DNA of 64,000 nt. It comes from Nemopilema nomurai (lineage: Eukaryota; Cnidaria; Scyphozoa; Rhizostomeae; Rhizostomatidae). Under the pieces are notes generated by a model. That model did not search any database. It worked only from the letters and a program-made list of their open reading frames with translations, and had not been told where the DNA came from. Of this stretch, positions 22,408 to 33,844 are shown piece by piece. Positions within the stretch are counted from its first letter, which is position 1. Each line of letters begins with the position of its first letter. The DNA lies in contig ML133479.1 of assembly GCA_003864495.1 (NCBI GenBank), forward strand, positions 792,294 to 856,293, read 5' to 3'. Position numbers and translations under genes: made by a program.

Positions 22408-24254
22408 TTTTGTGAGTTTTGAAGGCGAAAGTGCGTTTTTAAGAAGGCAGCATAAAATTGGACCTTTTTAATTTCATAGGTTGTATTTTGTAGTGATGAG
22501 TATTTCGAAAGTTTTCCACCAGCCGGCTTGTTTGTACTAAGCTGATTTGCTTCCATGAATAAATAATTCATGTCTTTAATTTTAATGACAGCAAATTTTA
22601 ATTATGACATGAGCGTATCATTTATCAGTGGGGGAAACCTGTTTCAAAATGCAAATAATAAACCCCCTGCAGGAAGCAAAATTACTTCAAAGGAGAAAAT
22701 TTAATGGCAAATGAATTTAAATTCTTCTTCTTCTTCTTGCAGAATTTTAAATTGAAGTTTTTCATTTATAAATAATGTATATACATTTCTTCAAAACTAT
22801 TATGTAACCAAGTGTAAGCAAATCTTCTTGATTGAAATTCTATCTTCAGCAGCTCCCACCTCTCCATGAACTAGTTCAAAATAAAACAATTGGAAAGAGG
22901 GGGAACGTTTCATTTATCTCTCCTATTTCAAAACTATTTTGAGGATTTCGGCATAACAGACCACATATTTTCATTTCCTTTTGCGTTGATTTATGAACAT
23001 TTACTGAACAATTTCTAGAAAAGCCGGCGAAACGGCGCAAAAGATTATTTTCACGTCTCAAAAACGCGCGAAGAGCTATGGAAATATTTATAATAACAAA
23101 TGAAAATTATAGTCAGCCTTTTTATCGTGGAATTTCAGAATCGGACGAGAGCGAGGCACGATGCCAGTGTGCCATGCAGTTAAAAGTATAAGTCAAAAGC
23201 ATTTATCTGCAAAAATTCGAGGCACTTGTATATAGTCACAGAAGCGAAGCCCATTTTGGCTACGGCCACCTAAAGGGTCTGGTGAGCACTCCTAAAATGT
23301 TTTGAGGAAGCGTAAAAGGCAAGTAAACAAACCGCGCAAGCAACCCCTTTCTTAAATTTTGTGTCTCGGGACAAACAGGCAACACAAAGTCAAATCCGAA
23401 TAGGCAACACCAAGTGAAGATCACGAATCAGAGAGAACTATTAATTAAGAATTCTTGAATATGGCAATAGCATGGTGAATTAAACATAACTATTCACAAA
23501 CCATAGTAATTATCCTTGAAATAGTTGGTGGAGGGGCAGGGCCGCTGAGAGGACTTGGAGGCCCTAGGGCAAGGCTGAAGCATGGCTCCCCCTACCGTTA
23601 ACTCACTTTATTCATCGAGGCCCTGGGGAAATTAACCCCTCCTGCCCCCTCGGCGGCACTGGGGTAAAAGCTCCAGGTTCTGACGAAAGCCAAAAGCCGA
23701 GAGCGTTACCTTCCAATTTCCAATGCTGAGAATAGTAGAAAAGGAGGTCTAGTACACGCGATTGACCCCTCTCCGTCTTGACTTAGACGGACCAGATCGT
23801 CACGTGACAGCGCATGCGATTGAGCACCTTGATGAACCGATGGAGTTATATCTAGTAAGCTCAAAAGTACGTCTTAATTCGTAACCTGCTGGTTGAATCA
23901 GCAATGGTAGGCTGTCTGAAATATGTTTTCGTTCAAGCACTTGGTGCTGTGGTATGGATTGTTGAAAAAAGGTAGAAAATCTTTTGAATAAGAACAGGCA
24001 AGAAAAAGATATATATATATATATTTGATATATAGACATAAGATATATATTGACATCCCACCGATATCCCAGTTACTGCCTTTCCATTAATATACAAAGC
24101 CCCATGGAAGATAATGGGGGTAAGGGTGATGTTAATATGTTGCTATTCGAAATTAATGCTAATGGTGGCGTAGTCAGGGTCGTTTCTTTACGAAGAGAAC
24201 AAGTAATTGCCTTTATTGCAACTTAAGACGGTAAATACTTTGAAAAGATGCAGA
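22408..24254. other. Intergenic region between convergent haspin and transporter genes
   Basis: It contains the haspin 3' UTR (poly(A) signal candidate AATAAA at 22558) and, on the other strand, the transporter 3' UTR. An (AT)n microsatellite lies at 24009-24024. The patch at about 23520-23660 is richer in G and C but encodes nothing recognisable. Open frames here are short and AT-biased. Confidence 0.5.
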
Positions 24255-26120
24255 CTATAGCTCATAGCTATGGCTGTATCCAAATACCTGATAAACAGTC
24301 TGAGTCAAAAACCCATAACCGGTACCGAGTGTGCAAATTACAATGAAGAAAATTACCAGCCCCTTGAAAATGTACTCGTGAGGCTGGGTGTGCTTCGAGT
24401 CGACAGAGGATGCTAGGGGAACAATCACGCAAACGATGACGGCTAAAAACATGTTCGTGTAAACGAGGACAACAGATAGCGCCTTCGCAGCAGCAGCAAC
24501 TAGGACGATCATCACTGTCGTAAACAGCCGAATGAGGCAGCAGTGACATCTGTTCTCTGCAAAAGATGGAGAGCACTTTAGGCATCGCAAAAGGTAATTG
24601 AATGTTGCTAATATTGAGTGACCTTAGGTGGAAGAGCTGCTTATGCAAATGCCTTGAAGCGATCTAATTACTGACATGGGAGATTAACTTAAAGTCCCCT
24701 CCCTCCACAAAGCTTACGAAATAGCCGCGACAATGTCGTCTACGTAATTCTGAGCAAACACTGGTATCTTTCATTCGGACCTTATATCACGATTGAACCG
24801 AAGCCCATAACACAACACAAGATTCCCAATGTACTATTTCCTCATTAAAATCTAAAAAGAATAAAACAACAAAAAGTTTTAGCACTACTTTTTTAAATAT
24901 GAATTTTGAATTTAAATTTGAATGTAAAGACAGTAAAAAAAATTAAAGTGAGATACCTGTTGAAAATCCTTCATTTTCAAAGAAGAGATTCAGCGCATTG
25001 GTGTTCAAAATGTACACAAAGCAAAGCTGGATGACGAGGAGCCCGCGAACACCCCGTGACGTCACAATCGTAAAGGTACTAGGCTTATTGGCGACGGTGC
25101 GGTCAATGACGTCATACAGGCGAGGGAGGAGGCTTGTGCCAAAAGCGAAGTACGACATCATAGAGACGACAATCACGAAAATCGTCGGTATGAAGAAACC
25201 AGCACCGACAATTTTCGATGCTGATTCAGGCTCTCTCATATCCATGAGAAGAGGCGACAAAACAGCGTGTAAACCAAAGCATTGTATTAAGTTTAATACA
25301 GTAGTAGAAATCCAAATCGCGTAGTCTTCATATTGAATTCCACTTGGCATGTTGAAGGTCCGGTTAAACTGCTCCAGGTTTCCAAGCAGGGTGGTTAGCA
25401 AGAGGCCTGCCAGAATGGTGGCAGCCACTGTTGCTGCAGAGAGCCAGACGTATCGCTTTGGTGACCTGGGCAGAGTCAACGGGTACAACAAGAAGCCGAT
25501 TGCTGTCGGTAGTACTCGGCTGCCGCTGGTGTCAACGATCTTTTTCAGGTGTGCGTTGGCTTGCATGGATTCAGTGATGCTTCTGGATATCTCCAGCAAG
25601 GCATTCACTGCAGTAAGGACGATGTACAGCAAATACAGTACAGTGACAGCATTGGAAATGAGCACTTGGTCGCCTTTCAACTGGGTCACATACGAGACAA
25701 AGGCGTACGGATGTCGGCTCTGAAAGCGAGTCATATTGCTCACGATCATCTTCGCTGTATAGCCGGTGATGAGCGCCACGACAACAATGACACCAACGCC
25801 GAACCAGCCGGCAAATCGCATTAAAAACGGCGTCTCTATAAAGGCCATGCCCAGAAGGTAGCTCATCGTGATGAACAATACAGTTTCTGTTGGTATTAAG
25901 TCATTCTTGTCGTAGCTATGTAAATCGCTATTGAAATCATCCATCGCACATGCACTCTGTTCCGAATCGTCATTCCGGCCGGTCCCGGGCGCGTCTGATT
26001 CTTTGCCGCTAAATAGCCGCCCGGCTTCATCTGAAAAGTCAGCCTCCATCTGAGATCCATCGTCCGGTGTCTCATTTCTCGATTGTTGCTCGACCTCATT
26101 TGGATCTAGGTCACCTGAGT
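24255..26120 (-). CDS. AAAP-family amino-acid transporter (SLC32/36/38-like); first exon not found
   Basis: Two exons are supported on the minus strand: 26120-24957 and 24556-24255 (stop TAG). They join in phase: ACA G|GTATCT pairs with TTTTGCAG|AG, giving Glu. The protein has an acidic cytosolic N-terminus, then roughly ten or eleven hydrophobic segments. The first (LLGMAFIETPFLMRFAGWFG) has the layout of the amino acid/auxin permease fold, where an unwound first helix carries a G-x-A-x-x-x-P-x pattern. Later segments include VLNLIQCFGLHAVLSPLLMD and MSYFAFGT, typical of this family. Substrate cannot be told; vesicular (SLC32) or proton-coupled (SLC36) types are both possible. The frame stays open to an ATG at 26244, but 26121-26244 looks like an intron end (T-rich, then TTTCCAG). 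Phase requires an upstream exon ending in one base of a codon. I could not find it. Confidence 0.8.
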
Positions 26121-28159
26121 CTGGAAATAAAATGCATTTTACAAATACAAGGCAGAATACTGTGAAACTTGCCGCTTTTGGGGTCCAGAAAACAAAATAT
26201 AAAACAAAATAAAAAAACAAAAATAAACTAGCAATGGCCAACATTTAATCTGTTGAGCTCACCAAGCATTTAATGTTAATGCAATACTATTTTTGGGTTC
26301 TGGGGCACACAGAGGGAACGTGCCCCCCTTGCATAGAAACCCTTAAGACTTAAAGCAGCTTTCTGCAAACAAGTTTTTGTCAACTTCAGCACCTATCAGT
26401 GTAAAATTGCAGGCAGCTAAAACGAGTTTCTATTGTCGTATGAGTAAACTGGAAGCCACTTTTTCTTCATAGACTTATGCATTAACTATAAATCCAAACA
26501 TCCCCATCATCGTGGAATTGCCATGTCGTTGTTGCTGGTTAGCCTCTGTTTTCTATTACATACTAACATTCAAATCTCTCTGATACTCTAATTATTTCCA
26601 AGTAAATATGATTAAATTACCATCATTCATTTACTCTTCGATTCTGTGGTGTTTCAGTTTAGGCAAAAAGTGGGAGAAAATCGCATTTTACCACAACACT
26701 TAGCCCCAAGCTGTCATGCAATGGTACCAAAGTCATCATCAAAAAATTCCAAGATCTTCTTTTGACAATCTTGATTGTAGACATAACGATCCCGAAAAAG
26801 TATCCTATAATTACTCTATTTTGACAGTTAGCAACGAATGAAAAGGACCTGAAGCCAAGGCCTAAGACTAGCAAGCAACAAAAAAATTAAGATCTATGCA
26901 TTGAATTTCATTTTCAAGATCGTTGATCGATTCTCTCGTGCTTTTTTAAATTTCACACTCCCGATGTGTTTACATTTTGCAAAAAGTTTTCCAAATTCAC
27001 GTTTAGTCACTTCAGAATCCATGGTGATGTGGCGTCCGTTACTTTAAAGGAAGTCTTGGCTAGGCCACTTGTGCATAAATGAGCAAGCAACATGGCAACC
27101 AGAAAATCACAGTTGCAAACCTTTGTCGAGAAGCTCAAATATATAGTCAGAAAAGCAACTTTAGCAGGCGGTATGGGTAATATTGACGTTGAAGCGAAAA
27201 CTGATGCGGGCAAACAGTCTGTTGATAAATTATTATTATTTGATCCGACTTTAAACTTTGATGTATCAGGGCATCGAAGCTATGTTTGTGCAGGAACGAT
27301 TGGCCTAGCAATGCATCTGTAGCGACTTTAAAGGCTGCCTTACCTTCAGCAGTGTTCGGAACCCTGCTATACAGGACGTTGCCTCGTGAGTTGTCGTCCA
27401 GTAATGCGCTCATCACAAATTCGATAATTCTCCTCACTTCACTGCAAGCTCGTCACAGCCATTTTTCGCCACATCACAAGCAACCTACAAGAGTACTGGC
27501 CTTTCCATTTCGCGGTTTCGGACAGTGTGCTATTCTTTATTTCGAATTATGCTTTGGTTCTTAAATAAAACATTGACTACGCTTCGTGTCCCGGCTATGA
27601 CACGCAACGAAGCTTGACAACCGCAGTAGCTTCGGACGCAGTTAGAGGCCGGTTGAATTCATGTACAAGAGGTCACCTGCTTCTACAGCGTATGGAAGCG
27701 CAGTGCCTGAGTAAACAATATAGCAGCTCATCTTGGTAAGGATCGTATTTAACGTGGTAGCAAGGGGCTTTAAACAGCTGACTGCATCTCTATGCGGCGA
27801 AAAGAAGTGCAGCCTCCTCTAGGTGGAAGCGGCCGCTCTTTCAGAAATCTTGAATGCATTCGGAATGTGAATAACTTTCAACCAGGGGAGCCAAGACGAG
27901 CAAGTTCTTGTCATGGCACTTTGCTTGCATTGCAACGAAGCACATAGGCTCAGAGCCATCGTCTTCGAAACCAGTCTAATATCACTACAACTATTATGCG
28001 CTTTGTCATCTTTTACAATTGCGACTTCTTACTGTAATAAATTGTTAGATTTATTTTGTTTTGTGTTTAGCTACTACTGCAAAAAATTAACTTACACGTT
28101 GTTAATCAGTGTAGATCACCCACTTATATTGTATTATTATTATGATTACTATTATTATC
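26121..28159. other. Intergenic region or 5' intron of the transporter gene
   Basis: No protein is supported. The missing first exon of the transporter should lie here or further right on the minus strand. A 76-codon plus-strand frame at 27092-27322 (starting MATRKSQLQTFVEKL) has moderately protein-like composition but matches no family known to me and has no flanking splice context I trust. The stretch around 27560-27910 is more GC-rich and may be transposon-derived. Confidence 0.4.
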
Positions 28160-29360
28160 TAAATCTAAATCTATATCATAAATCTAAACTCGTTTCTCTT
28201 TTCTCTACTCTCAAGAAGGATATTGACGACTTACCTCTCCATCCTAAAAACAAACTGCTTTTATACAATCGTTATGTTTTGTCTAAAATTTCATGGCATT
28301 TTACTGTTGCAAATCTATCAAAGGCCTGGGTTGTCCAAAACCTAAACAATCTTGTGTCCAATTACATTTACCAGTGGCTTGATCTTCCTGTTTCTGCAGC
28401 CTTAAGTGGAATTATTCCCTCAAAAAATCAGTTTAGCCTAAATCTATAACTGCCTTCTGTCAAATTTACGCAATGCCAAACTGTCTGTCGCAATGCCCTA
28501 AAATCTTCTCCTAACATCGATATTCAAACCCTATGGAAAACACCAGTCATGGCACGAACAGTACAACATCTATCGTAATACTTAGAGGTATTAAAGACTG
28601 TCAAATCAGTTAACAAAGAACGTCTTTCTCAAAACTTACCATCCCAAGGAGCTACAATTACCTTCCTACTGAAACATTCGCTGGAAAAGCTGAACGTCAT
28701 TTGATCAAGTACACAGGGCAATCTGCCTAGTAACATCTTTAACTTTACCATCAAGTATCTTAACCATACTCTTCCAACTCGTAAAAATCTGCTTAAGTGG
28801 AACCTTAGTTCTGACTGTGAGTTTTGTCTTCTTCCAGAAACACTTCTGCACGTTGTTGCTAGATGCAAAGTGGACCTTGACCAAGGCCGCTATACTTGGC
28901 GTCACAATTCTGCATTAAACTTTCTAGCCACCCTCTTCCAAGCAATAAATGGGTCTTTTCTTTGCGCAGATTTACCAGGCTTTCTTTCCCCTTCTATCAT
29001 AACTGGAGACCTACGCCCTGAATTGCTACTCAAAACTAAAGAAAATTATGTGTACCTCTTAGAGCTAAGCATAGGCTTTGAAACAACCTCAGCAATGCTA
29101 AAAGGAAGCCAGAGAAATATGCCACCCTCATTTCTGAATAAAACGTCTGTTTAACGATGTAATCTTTCCATCAGTTCTCTTGGCCTTTTTGGCAACTTCT
29201 GCGGCTCATTAGTCGATATGTGTGACTCTTTGTCCATTGATCAACAACAGAAGCGCTATCTCATCTCCAAACTTTCAAGCATTTCCATTCTCTCCACATA
29301 TGATATATACTGATGTAGAAACAAAACTTGGACTAACCCAGAGCTACTCCCCTTTTAACG
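28160..29360 (+). mobile_element. Degenerate LINE retrotransposon, 3' end
   Basis: In frame 1 the plus strand encodes the C-terminal part of a LINE polyprotein broken by stop codons. The first part (HPKNKLLLYNRYVLSKISWH, then WVVQNLNNLVSNYIYQWLDL) is the post-polymerase region of reverse transcriptase. Stops interrupt at 28447, about 28576 and about 28701. A CCHC-like knuckle follows (CEFCLLPETLLHVVARC, 28812-28864), then ITGDLRPELLLKT and LELSIGFETT, and an end block CRNKTWTNPELLPF closing at a TAA near 29356. Similar C-terminal blocks are familiar from multicopy LINE proteins of cnidarians. The copy is 5'-truncated and dead. Everything upstream of about 28160 is unrelated. Confidence 0.8.
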
Positions 29361-31145
29361 TATTTTTCTTTTCTTTTCTCATTACTACGATTGTAAAAGT
29401 TTTTTTTTGTTGTAAAAACAGGCTAGCCAGTTACTAATTACCTAAGTATTAGTGAGATTTGAAATTGTGGAGTGAGATATAGTGAGATATATTGAAATAG
29501 TGAGATTTAACTAGAATTCAAAATGAAAAGTTTCTATCATTATTATCATTATTATTATTAGGGGATGGGACCCAAACCTTATGAAGAATTGAAATTTGCA
29601 AAGAAATTTGCTTTGTTTGTTGGTACTCCTTGCTCCTGTTACCCTGGTAGCTAATGGCAGGGGGCAGTCACCCCTGTCTCGCCCGTGAACCAGGCGTTCT
29701 TGCTAACATGCAAAATGAGGGTGACGTTCAGTTGAAACATTCCCAGCGCAACAACTTTTGCCAGCACCGCGGTAAAAATACTGATTGCATGTCCTTTACG
29801 CCACTAACATCTAGGCCTACTTTGCAAATCAGCAAAACCTCATTACCAATGCAGGCATATCTAGGCATATAAAAGCCGAATGTAAACATTTGAATTATAA
29901 CAAGTTTGTTACGACAAGAGAAAGCAAAGTCAAGCAGCTTGTATCGAAGCGCAACATATACGCAACATATACGCAATGGACTGTCATGTCACCGGGTAAA
30001 AGATTGCAGCTTATAAAATCAGTTAATCTTCAGCGATACCTGCTACTCTATTGTCTAAAGCTATTGACGGATAAAAGGTTTGTAAAAACGGTTAGTCACT
30101 TCGCCTAAACTGAGACGTAGGTGTGCTAGAGTGGCAACGGTTATAACGACAATTCTTCTCAGAAAGGCAACAGAGAAAATTCTTATGGAATTTCGGGGGG
30201 AGATAACTGAAAATGAAGACGTGTATATGGCCAGCACTTGCCGCGCCAACAGGATTAAAATTTGATGATTTCAGTGGACAACAAACCTATATTTTGGGGA
30301 AACCAAATCAAATTGCCGCTACGGGCGCCACCAAATTCCTTGTTCGTCATTTCAACACTTTGGTCTAGATATTACATTGCAAGTAGGATTTTTGCGCTCA
30401 TTGTGCTCAGTCTATGAGGCAAGATGTCAAGTTCATGGATTTCAACTATATTATATGCGAAAAACTGTACATAAAGAACAATTTGTGAGAAATTTGCAGC
30501 GTATACATTCTATAAATTTACGCTCGTTCGTTAATAATATCAAAAGGAATGACGGCACATTTACGTGGCTCTCGAGCTAGCAAACACGAACTGTCAATCA
30601 AACATCGACCAATCACAAGTGTTCATTTACGAATTCACGTGACCACTTTCACTGTATATATATCGCACGGGAGACGCCTGCCAGTCAACTTCACGTGCTC
30701 AGTTACAGTGTGTAGGCTCCATACCATTTACTTGTGGAAAATGCTTAGTATATGCTTCTCTTCCCTTTAAACATGAGCATAACGAAAACTTTGATATTTG
30801 TGTTGAGTGGCATACCGTGCTATAGACAGTCAAGGCACTATTTCCAAGTAACCTTTACGCAACTGATTCATTATCAATAACTAATAATACAAGGTCCAGG
30901 TGAAAAGCCCCAATTATATGAAAATTCTGAGATGAAGTTTAAAATTGCATGGTGATCTCCCCTTTTAATTGCCACAAAAGACATTCAAATGCTCAAACTG
31001 AAACCTAGTGGAATTTTTCTGACGTGGGTTGAAGTTGTGAGAGGTGATGTTAGGAGTGTGCATGGTGAAAACATAAAGCATTTGGCTGTAGCATTGCAAA
31101 CATGACAGTCCATTCATTTGGCCTGGCAACATTGTCCTTTGTAGA
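29361..31145. other. Intergenic region between LINE remnant and TMEM129
   Basis: Contains a short ATT microsatellite near 29540-29562 (TTATTATTATTA), a promoter-like cluster at 30609-30697 and no recognisable coding sequence. The right end should include the TMEM129 3' UTR on the minus strand. Several 60-90 codon open frames are scattered on both strands without homology that I recognise. Confidence 0.5.
30609..30697 (+). promoter_or_regulatory. Promoter-like cluster: CCAAT, two CACGTG E-boxes and a TATA run
   Basis: Over 89 bases there are CCAAT (30609), CACGTG (30636-30641), GTATATATAT (30653-30662) and CACGTG again (30692-30697). Spacing of CCAAT, E-box and TATA on the plus strand resembles a compact core promoter, with initiation expected near 30690. 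There is no plus-strand protein gene immediately downstream, so it could drive a non-coding transcript or be chance. Basis: sequence motifs only. Confidence 0.25.
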
Positions 31146-33844
31146 TCAAGAATTCTCGATTAGACATACGTCCAGCATGCAGAACTTTGATCTGCATGTG
31201 GGGCAGGGTGACGTACTAGACATCCATGAAGTTGGCTCTTTCTGGTTCTGCCTGCTTGCGAACCATTTGCCCATGCAGTCAATACACCACATGGGTCGAC
31301 AAAAACATCCCCTGCACTCATTTTCACCGGTAGACCCACAGTTCTTTTGTAACTTTATATCTGCTGGATTCTGCATGCAGCCGATACAAGGCTCTGGACT
31401 CTGAAAAAATAATCCAAGCAAATTAGCTCAGGCATACCTTTGTTTAATCTATTTGTACGAAATTAGCAGAAAACTTCAGAAATTTTCTGTGAAGATATTA
31501 CATAGCTATAAAGTAATGATTCATGTTTATCTAATAAATCACAAAAATGAATGCTTTGTGTTCATTCTCTTCACCATGATCACAAGATGATCAATGTATT
31601 CAGTTGTCTTTGGGTTTACTTAAAGACAGCTTGTGTAAACAATATGAGTTGTACTGTTTGAGATCAAATAAAGCTTATTCCTTGCCCATGTGCAAAAATT
31701 GGAGGCCATTTTGATCTTATTGCTTTTGGTTTGATGAAGGTTTTTTTTTCATTTTCAGCCTTTCGCCATGATCATCCATTCTTCCTAGACCAGTTGCCAA
31801 GCAATTATAATGGAAAATAATCTGACATTTCTGGGCTTGATAAAAAGACATCAGTTCAAAAAGCTATAATTGTTTTGCAGAGTTGAAGGAATATGCTAAT
31901 AAAACCTTACCTAGAAAAAGGAAACATTCCTTTTTACAGTAAAATACATTTCAACTTCAATAATTCATAAAAATATATTTTAATTGATGACTAATCATGA
32001 GTTTTAATGGAGAAAATTGTACTTGCTTACTTTAGTGAAACAAAATCTATTTTCAGAATCTTTGCCTGGCATATTCTGACTTCTGTAATGATAATGATTA
32101 GAACAACACATACTGGCATTTCAGATCCAATTTTGAATCGTTGATTTGAGTGGACCTGCTCCTTGAATGCATCTAAAAACCTGTCACTGAGAGATTGATG
32201 GATGACCACATCTCTTGCATTTCTGATTGGGGCCTGCAGGCGGTCTTTTAGTTCCCCATAATCAAGCGACTTCAGCCTCAAAACAAATGGCTTCACTGCA
32301 GGGTTTATGCTGTTGACAACTATTGATATGTATTGTGTTGGCTGGTTGCTTTCATGTGAAAATGCAAACTGGTCGCTACCTGCATTTTAAAACCAACAAT
32401 GTAAAAAAAACTGATATCAAACTAGAAGATTAAAGTGCTACTGCTTGCTACATAGTGATCAAATTCTTTTGCTGGTCTAGAAATCAACTGAAAAAAGTAT
32501 GAAATTATGCAGAAGTTGTTAAGTGTGGTTTGGCATTATACATGAAAACACAACAAATTCAGAACCAAGAGTAGGTTAATGATGAAGATAACAGACAATA
32601 ATGTTGATTCTTACTAACTTTTGTTCACTGACACACACAGTTTTGTACATACATTGACAAAAAATATTGTTTGACTTACCAGCCACCGTGAGATGAGAAT
32701 CGGTTTGTTGAGATATATTCACTTGGTAGGTTGAAGTTTTTAGAATCCAGGAGTCTGTCACATACACACCACATCCACCAGAAACAGCATAGAACTTCTC
32801 AATTCTTCTAAATTCAATATTGATTTGTGCAGCAACTTCCCTCCATGTTCTGCCATGACTTGCCAGGGCCTTTAAAACCAAATAAATATAATTTCAATTA
32901 ATATAGAACTTATTGAAGAAAAGTATACCAAGAAAAAAACTTTTGTCTTCCATTCTAGGTTCTGAATGAAAACCATCTGATAAAGAATAACTCCCAACAC
33001 TTACCAGCAATTTGGAACAGTACTAAAATTGTCAAACTGCAGTATGTTTCTTAAATAAAGGTGCACTAAATAGAAAGAAACACAATGGGCACCCCTTAAA
33101 ATGAACTTCTTTCAAGACTGCATTGATCAGTTATTCAACCTTATAAATGTACATCTATTAAACATTCAATGTACATATATTTGCCAAAAAAAGAAAGTTG
33201 ATAATTTAAGGTGATCATTTCAAAAACATGGCAGTGTGCTAGCAGAAGGCAAGAGTAAACAGTTTCTATTACTCTATCAGATTATACAGACCACACCTTT
33301 ATAATCATTGTAATACCTTGCAGAGTGGATGATACTTCCAGTTGTTCCATGACCATAATTTTGCCAAAAGGATACCACAAAGTGCACTAGATAATGCTAC
33401 CAACAAAACTATGGAGGCAAATTGACCAGATCTACCAGGATCAAGAAAATCGACTTGTTCCGATGCAAAAGAAAGTCCTGCATAGTAGCCTGTTTACAAA
33501 AAGAATAATAATTTTAGAATTCAACTTAAGAACTACATGCTCTAGGTTTTAAGAGTTGTTTGATGACAGTAATGTGACATTACAACTGGAAATGATAATA
33601 AAAGCGCACATCTTGCCGAGGTAGATACATAAAAAGACTCACCTAAAGGAATAAACGAGTGTACAAGGACGGTTAACGTTGTTCTTCGGATGTGATACAA
33701 GATAAAATCTAAGTCTTCACTACCAAGATACGATGAAAACATGGTTTGGATAGTTAGGCCGGCTGTTTCAAACTCCTTTGGAGACAAAACAAAGCAGATT
33801 GCAATCACAGCATACACCAGTGAAAAGAATATCTCAGGCTCCAT
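31146..33844 (-). CDS. TMEM129: TMEM129, ER-resident RING-type E3 ubiquitin ligase
   Basis: Five exons on the minus strand: 33844-33643, 33489-33317, 32869-32680, 32379-32114, 31400-31146. All are GT-AG and phase-consistent and give 361 residues, essentially the human length (362). TMEM129 is an ER membrane E3 ligase used in ER-associated degradation and hijacked by cytomegalovirus US11 to destroy MHC class I. The N-terminus has a first membrane segment (FFSLVYAVIAICFVLSPKEF) and the conserved block SYLGSEDLDFILYHIRRTTL. Exon 2 carries the later membrane segment (FASIVLLVALSSALCGILL). The middle domain includes INIEFRRIEKF, VYVTDSWILKT and RNARDVVIHQSL. The C-terminal atypical, cysteine-only RING runs CIGCMQ, CRGCFCRPMWCIDCMGKWFA, CPTCRSKFCMLDVC. 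All expected cysteines are present. Confidence 0.97.

Noticed and set aside
24009..24024. (AT)n run as a TATA promoter
   Set aside because: It is a simple microsatellite between two convergent gene ends, where no promoter is expected.
24268..24648. 126-codon minus-strand frame overlapping the last transporter exon
   Set aside because: It is a shadow frame; the other frame has hydrophobic segments and the right splice phase to the upstream exon.
26121..26244. Hydrophobic N-terminus (MLAIASLFLFF) as the transporter's start or signal peptide
   Set aside because: The stretch is T-rich on the coding strand and ends in TTTCCAG, a splice acceptor. AAAP transporters have cytosolic N-termini and no signal peptide.
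27092..27322. 76-codon frame beginning MATRKSQLQ
   Set aside because: There is no recognisable family and no trusted splice context. It is mentioned in the intergenic entry but not called as a gene.
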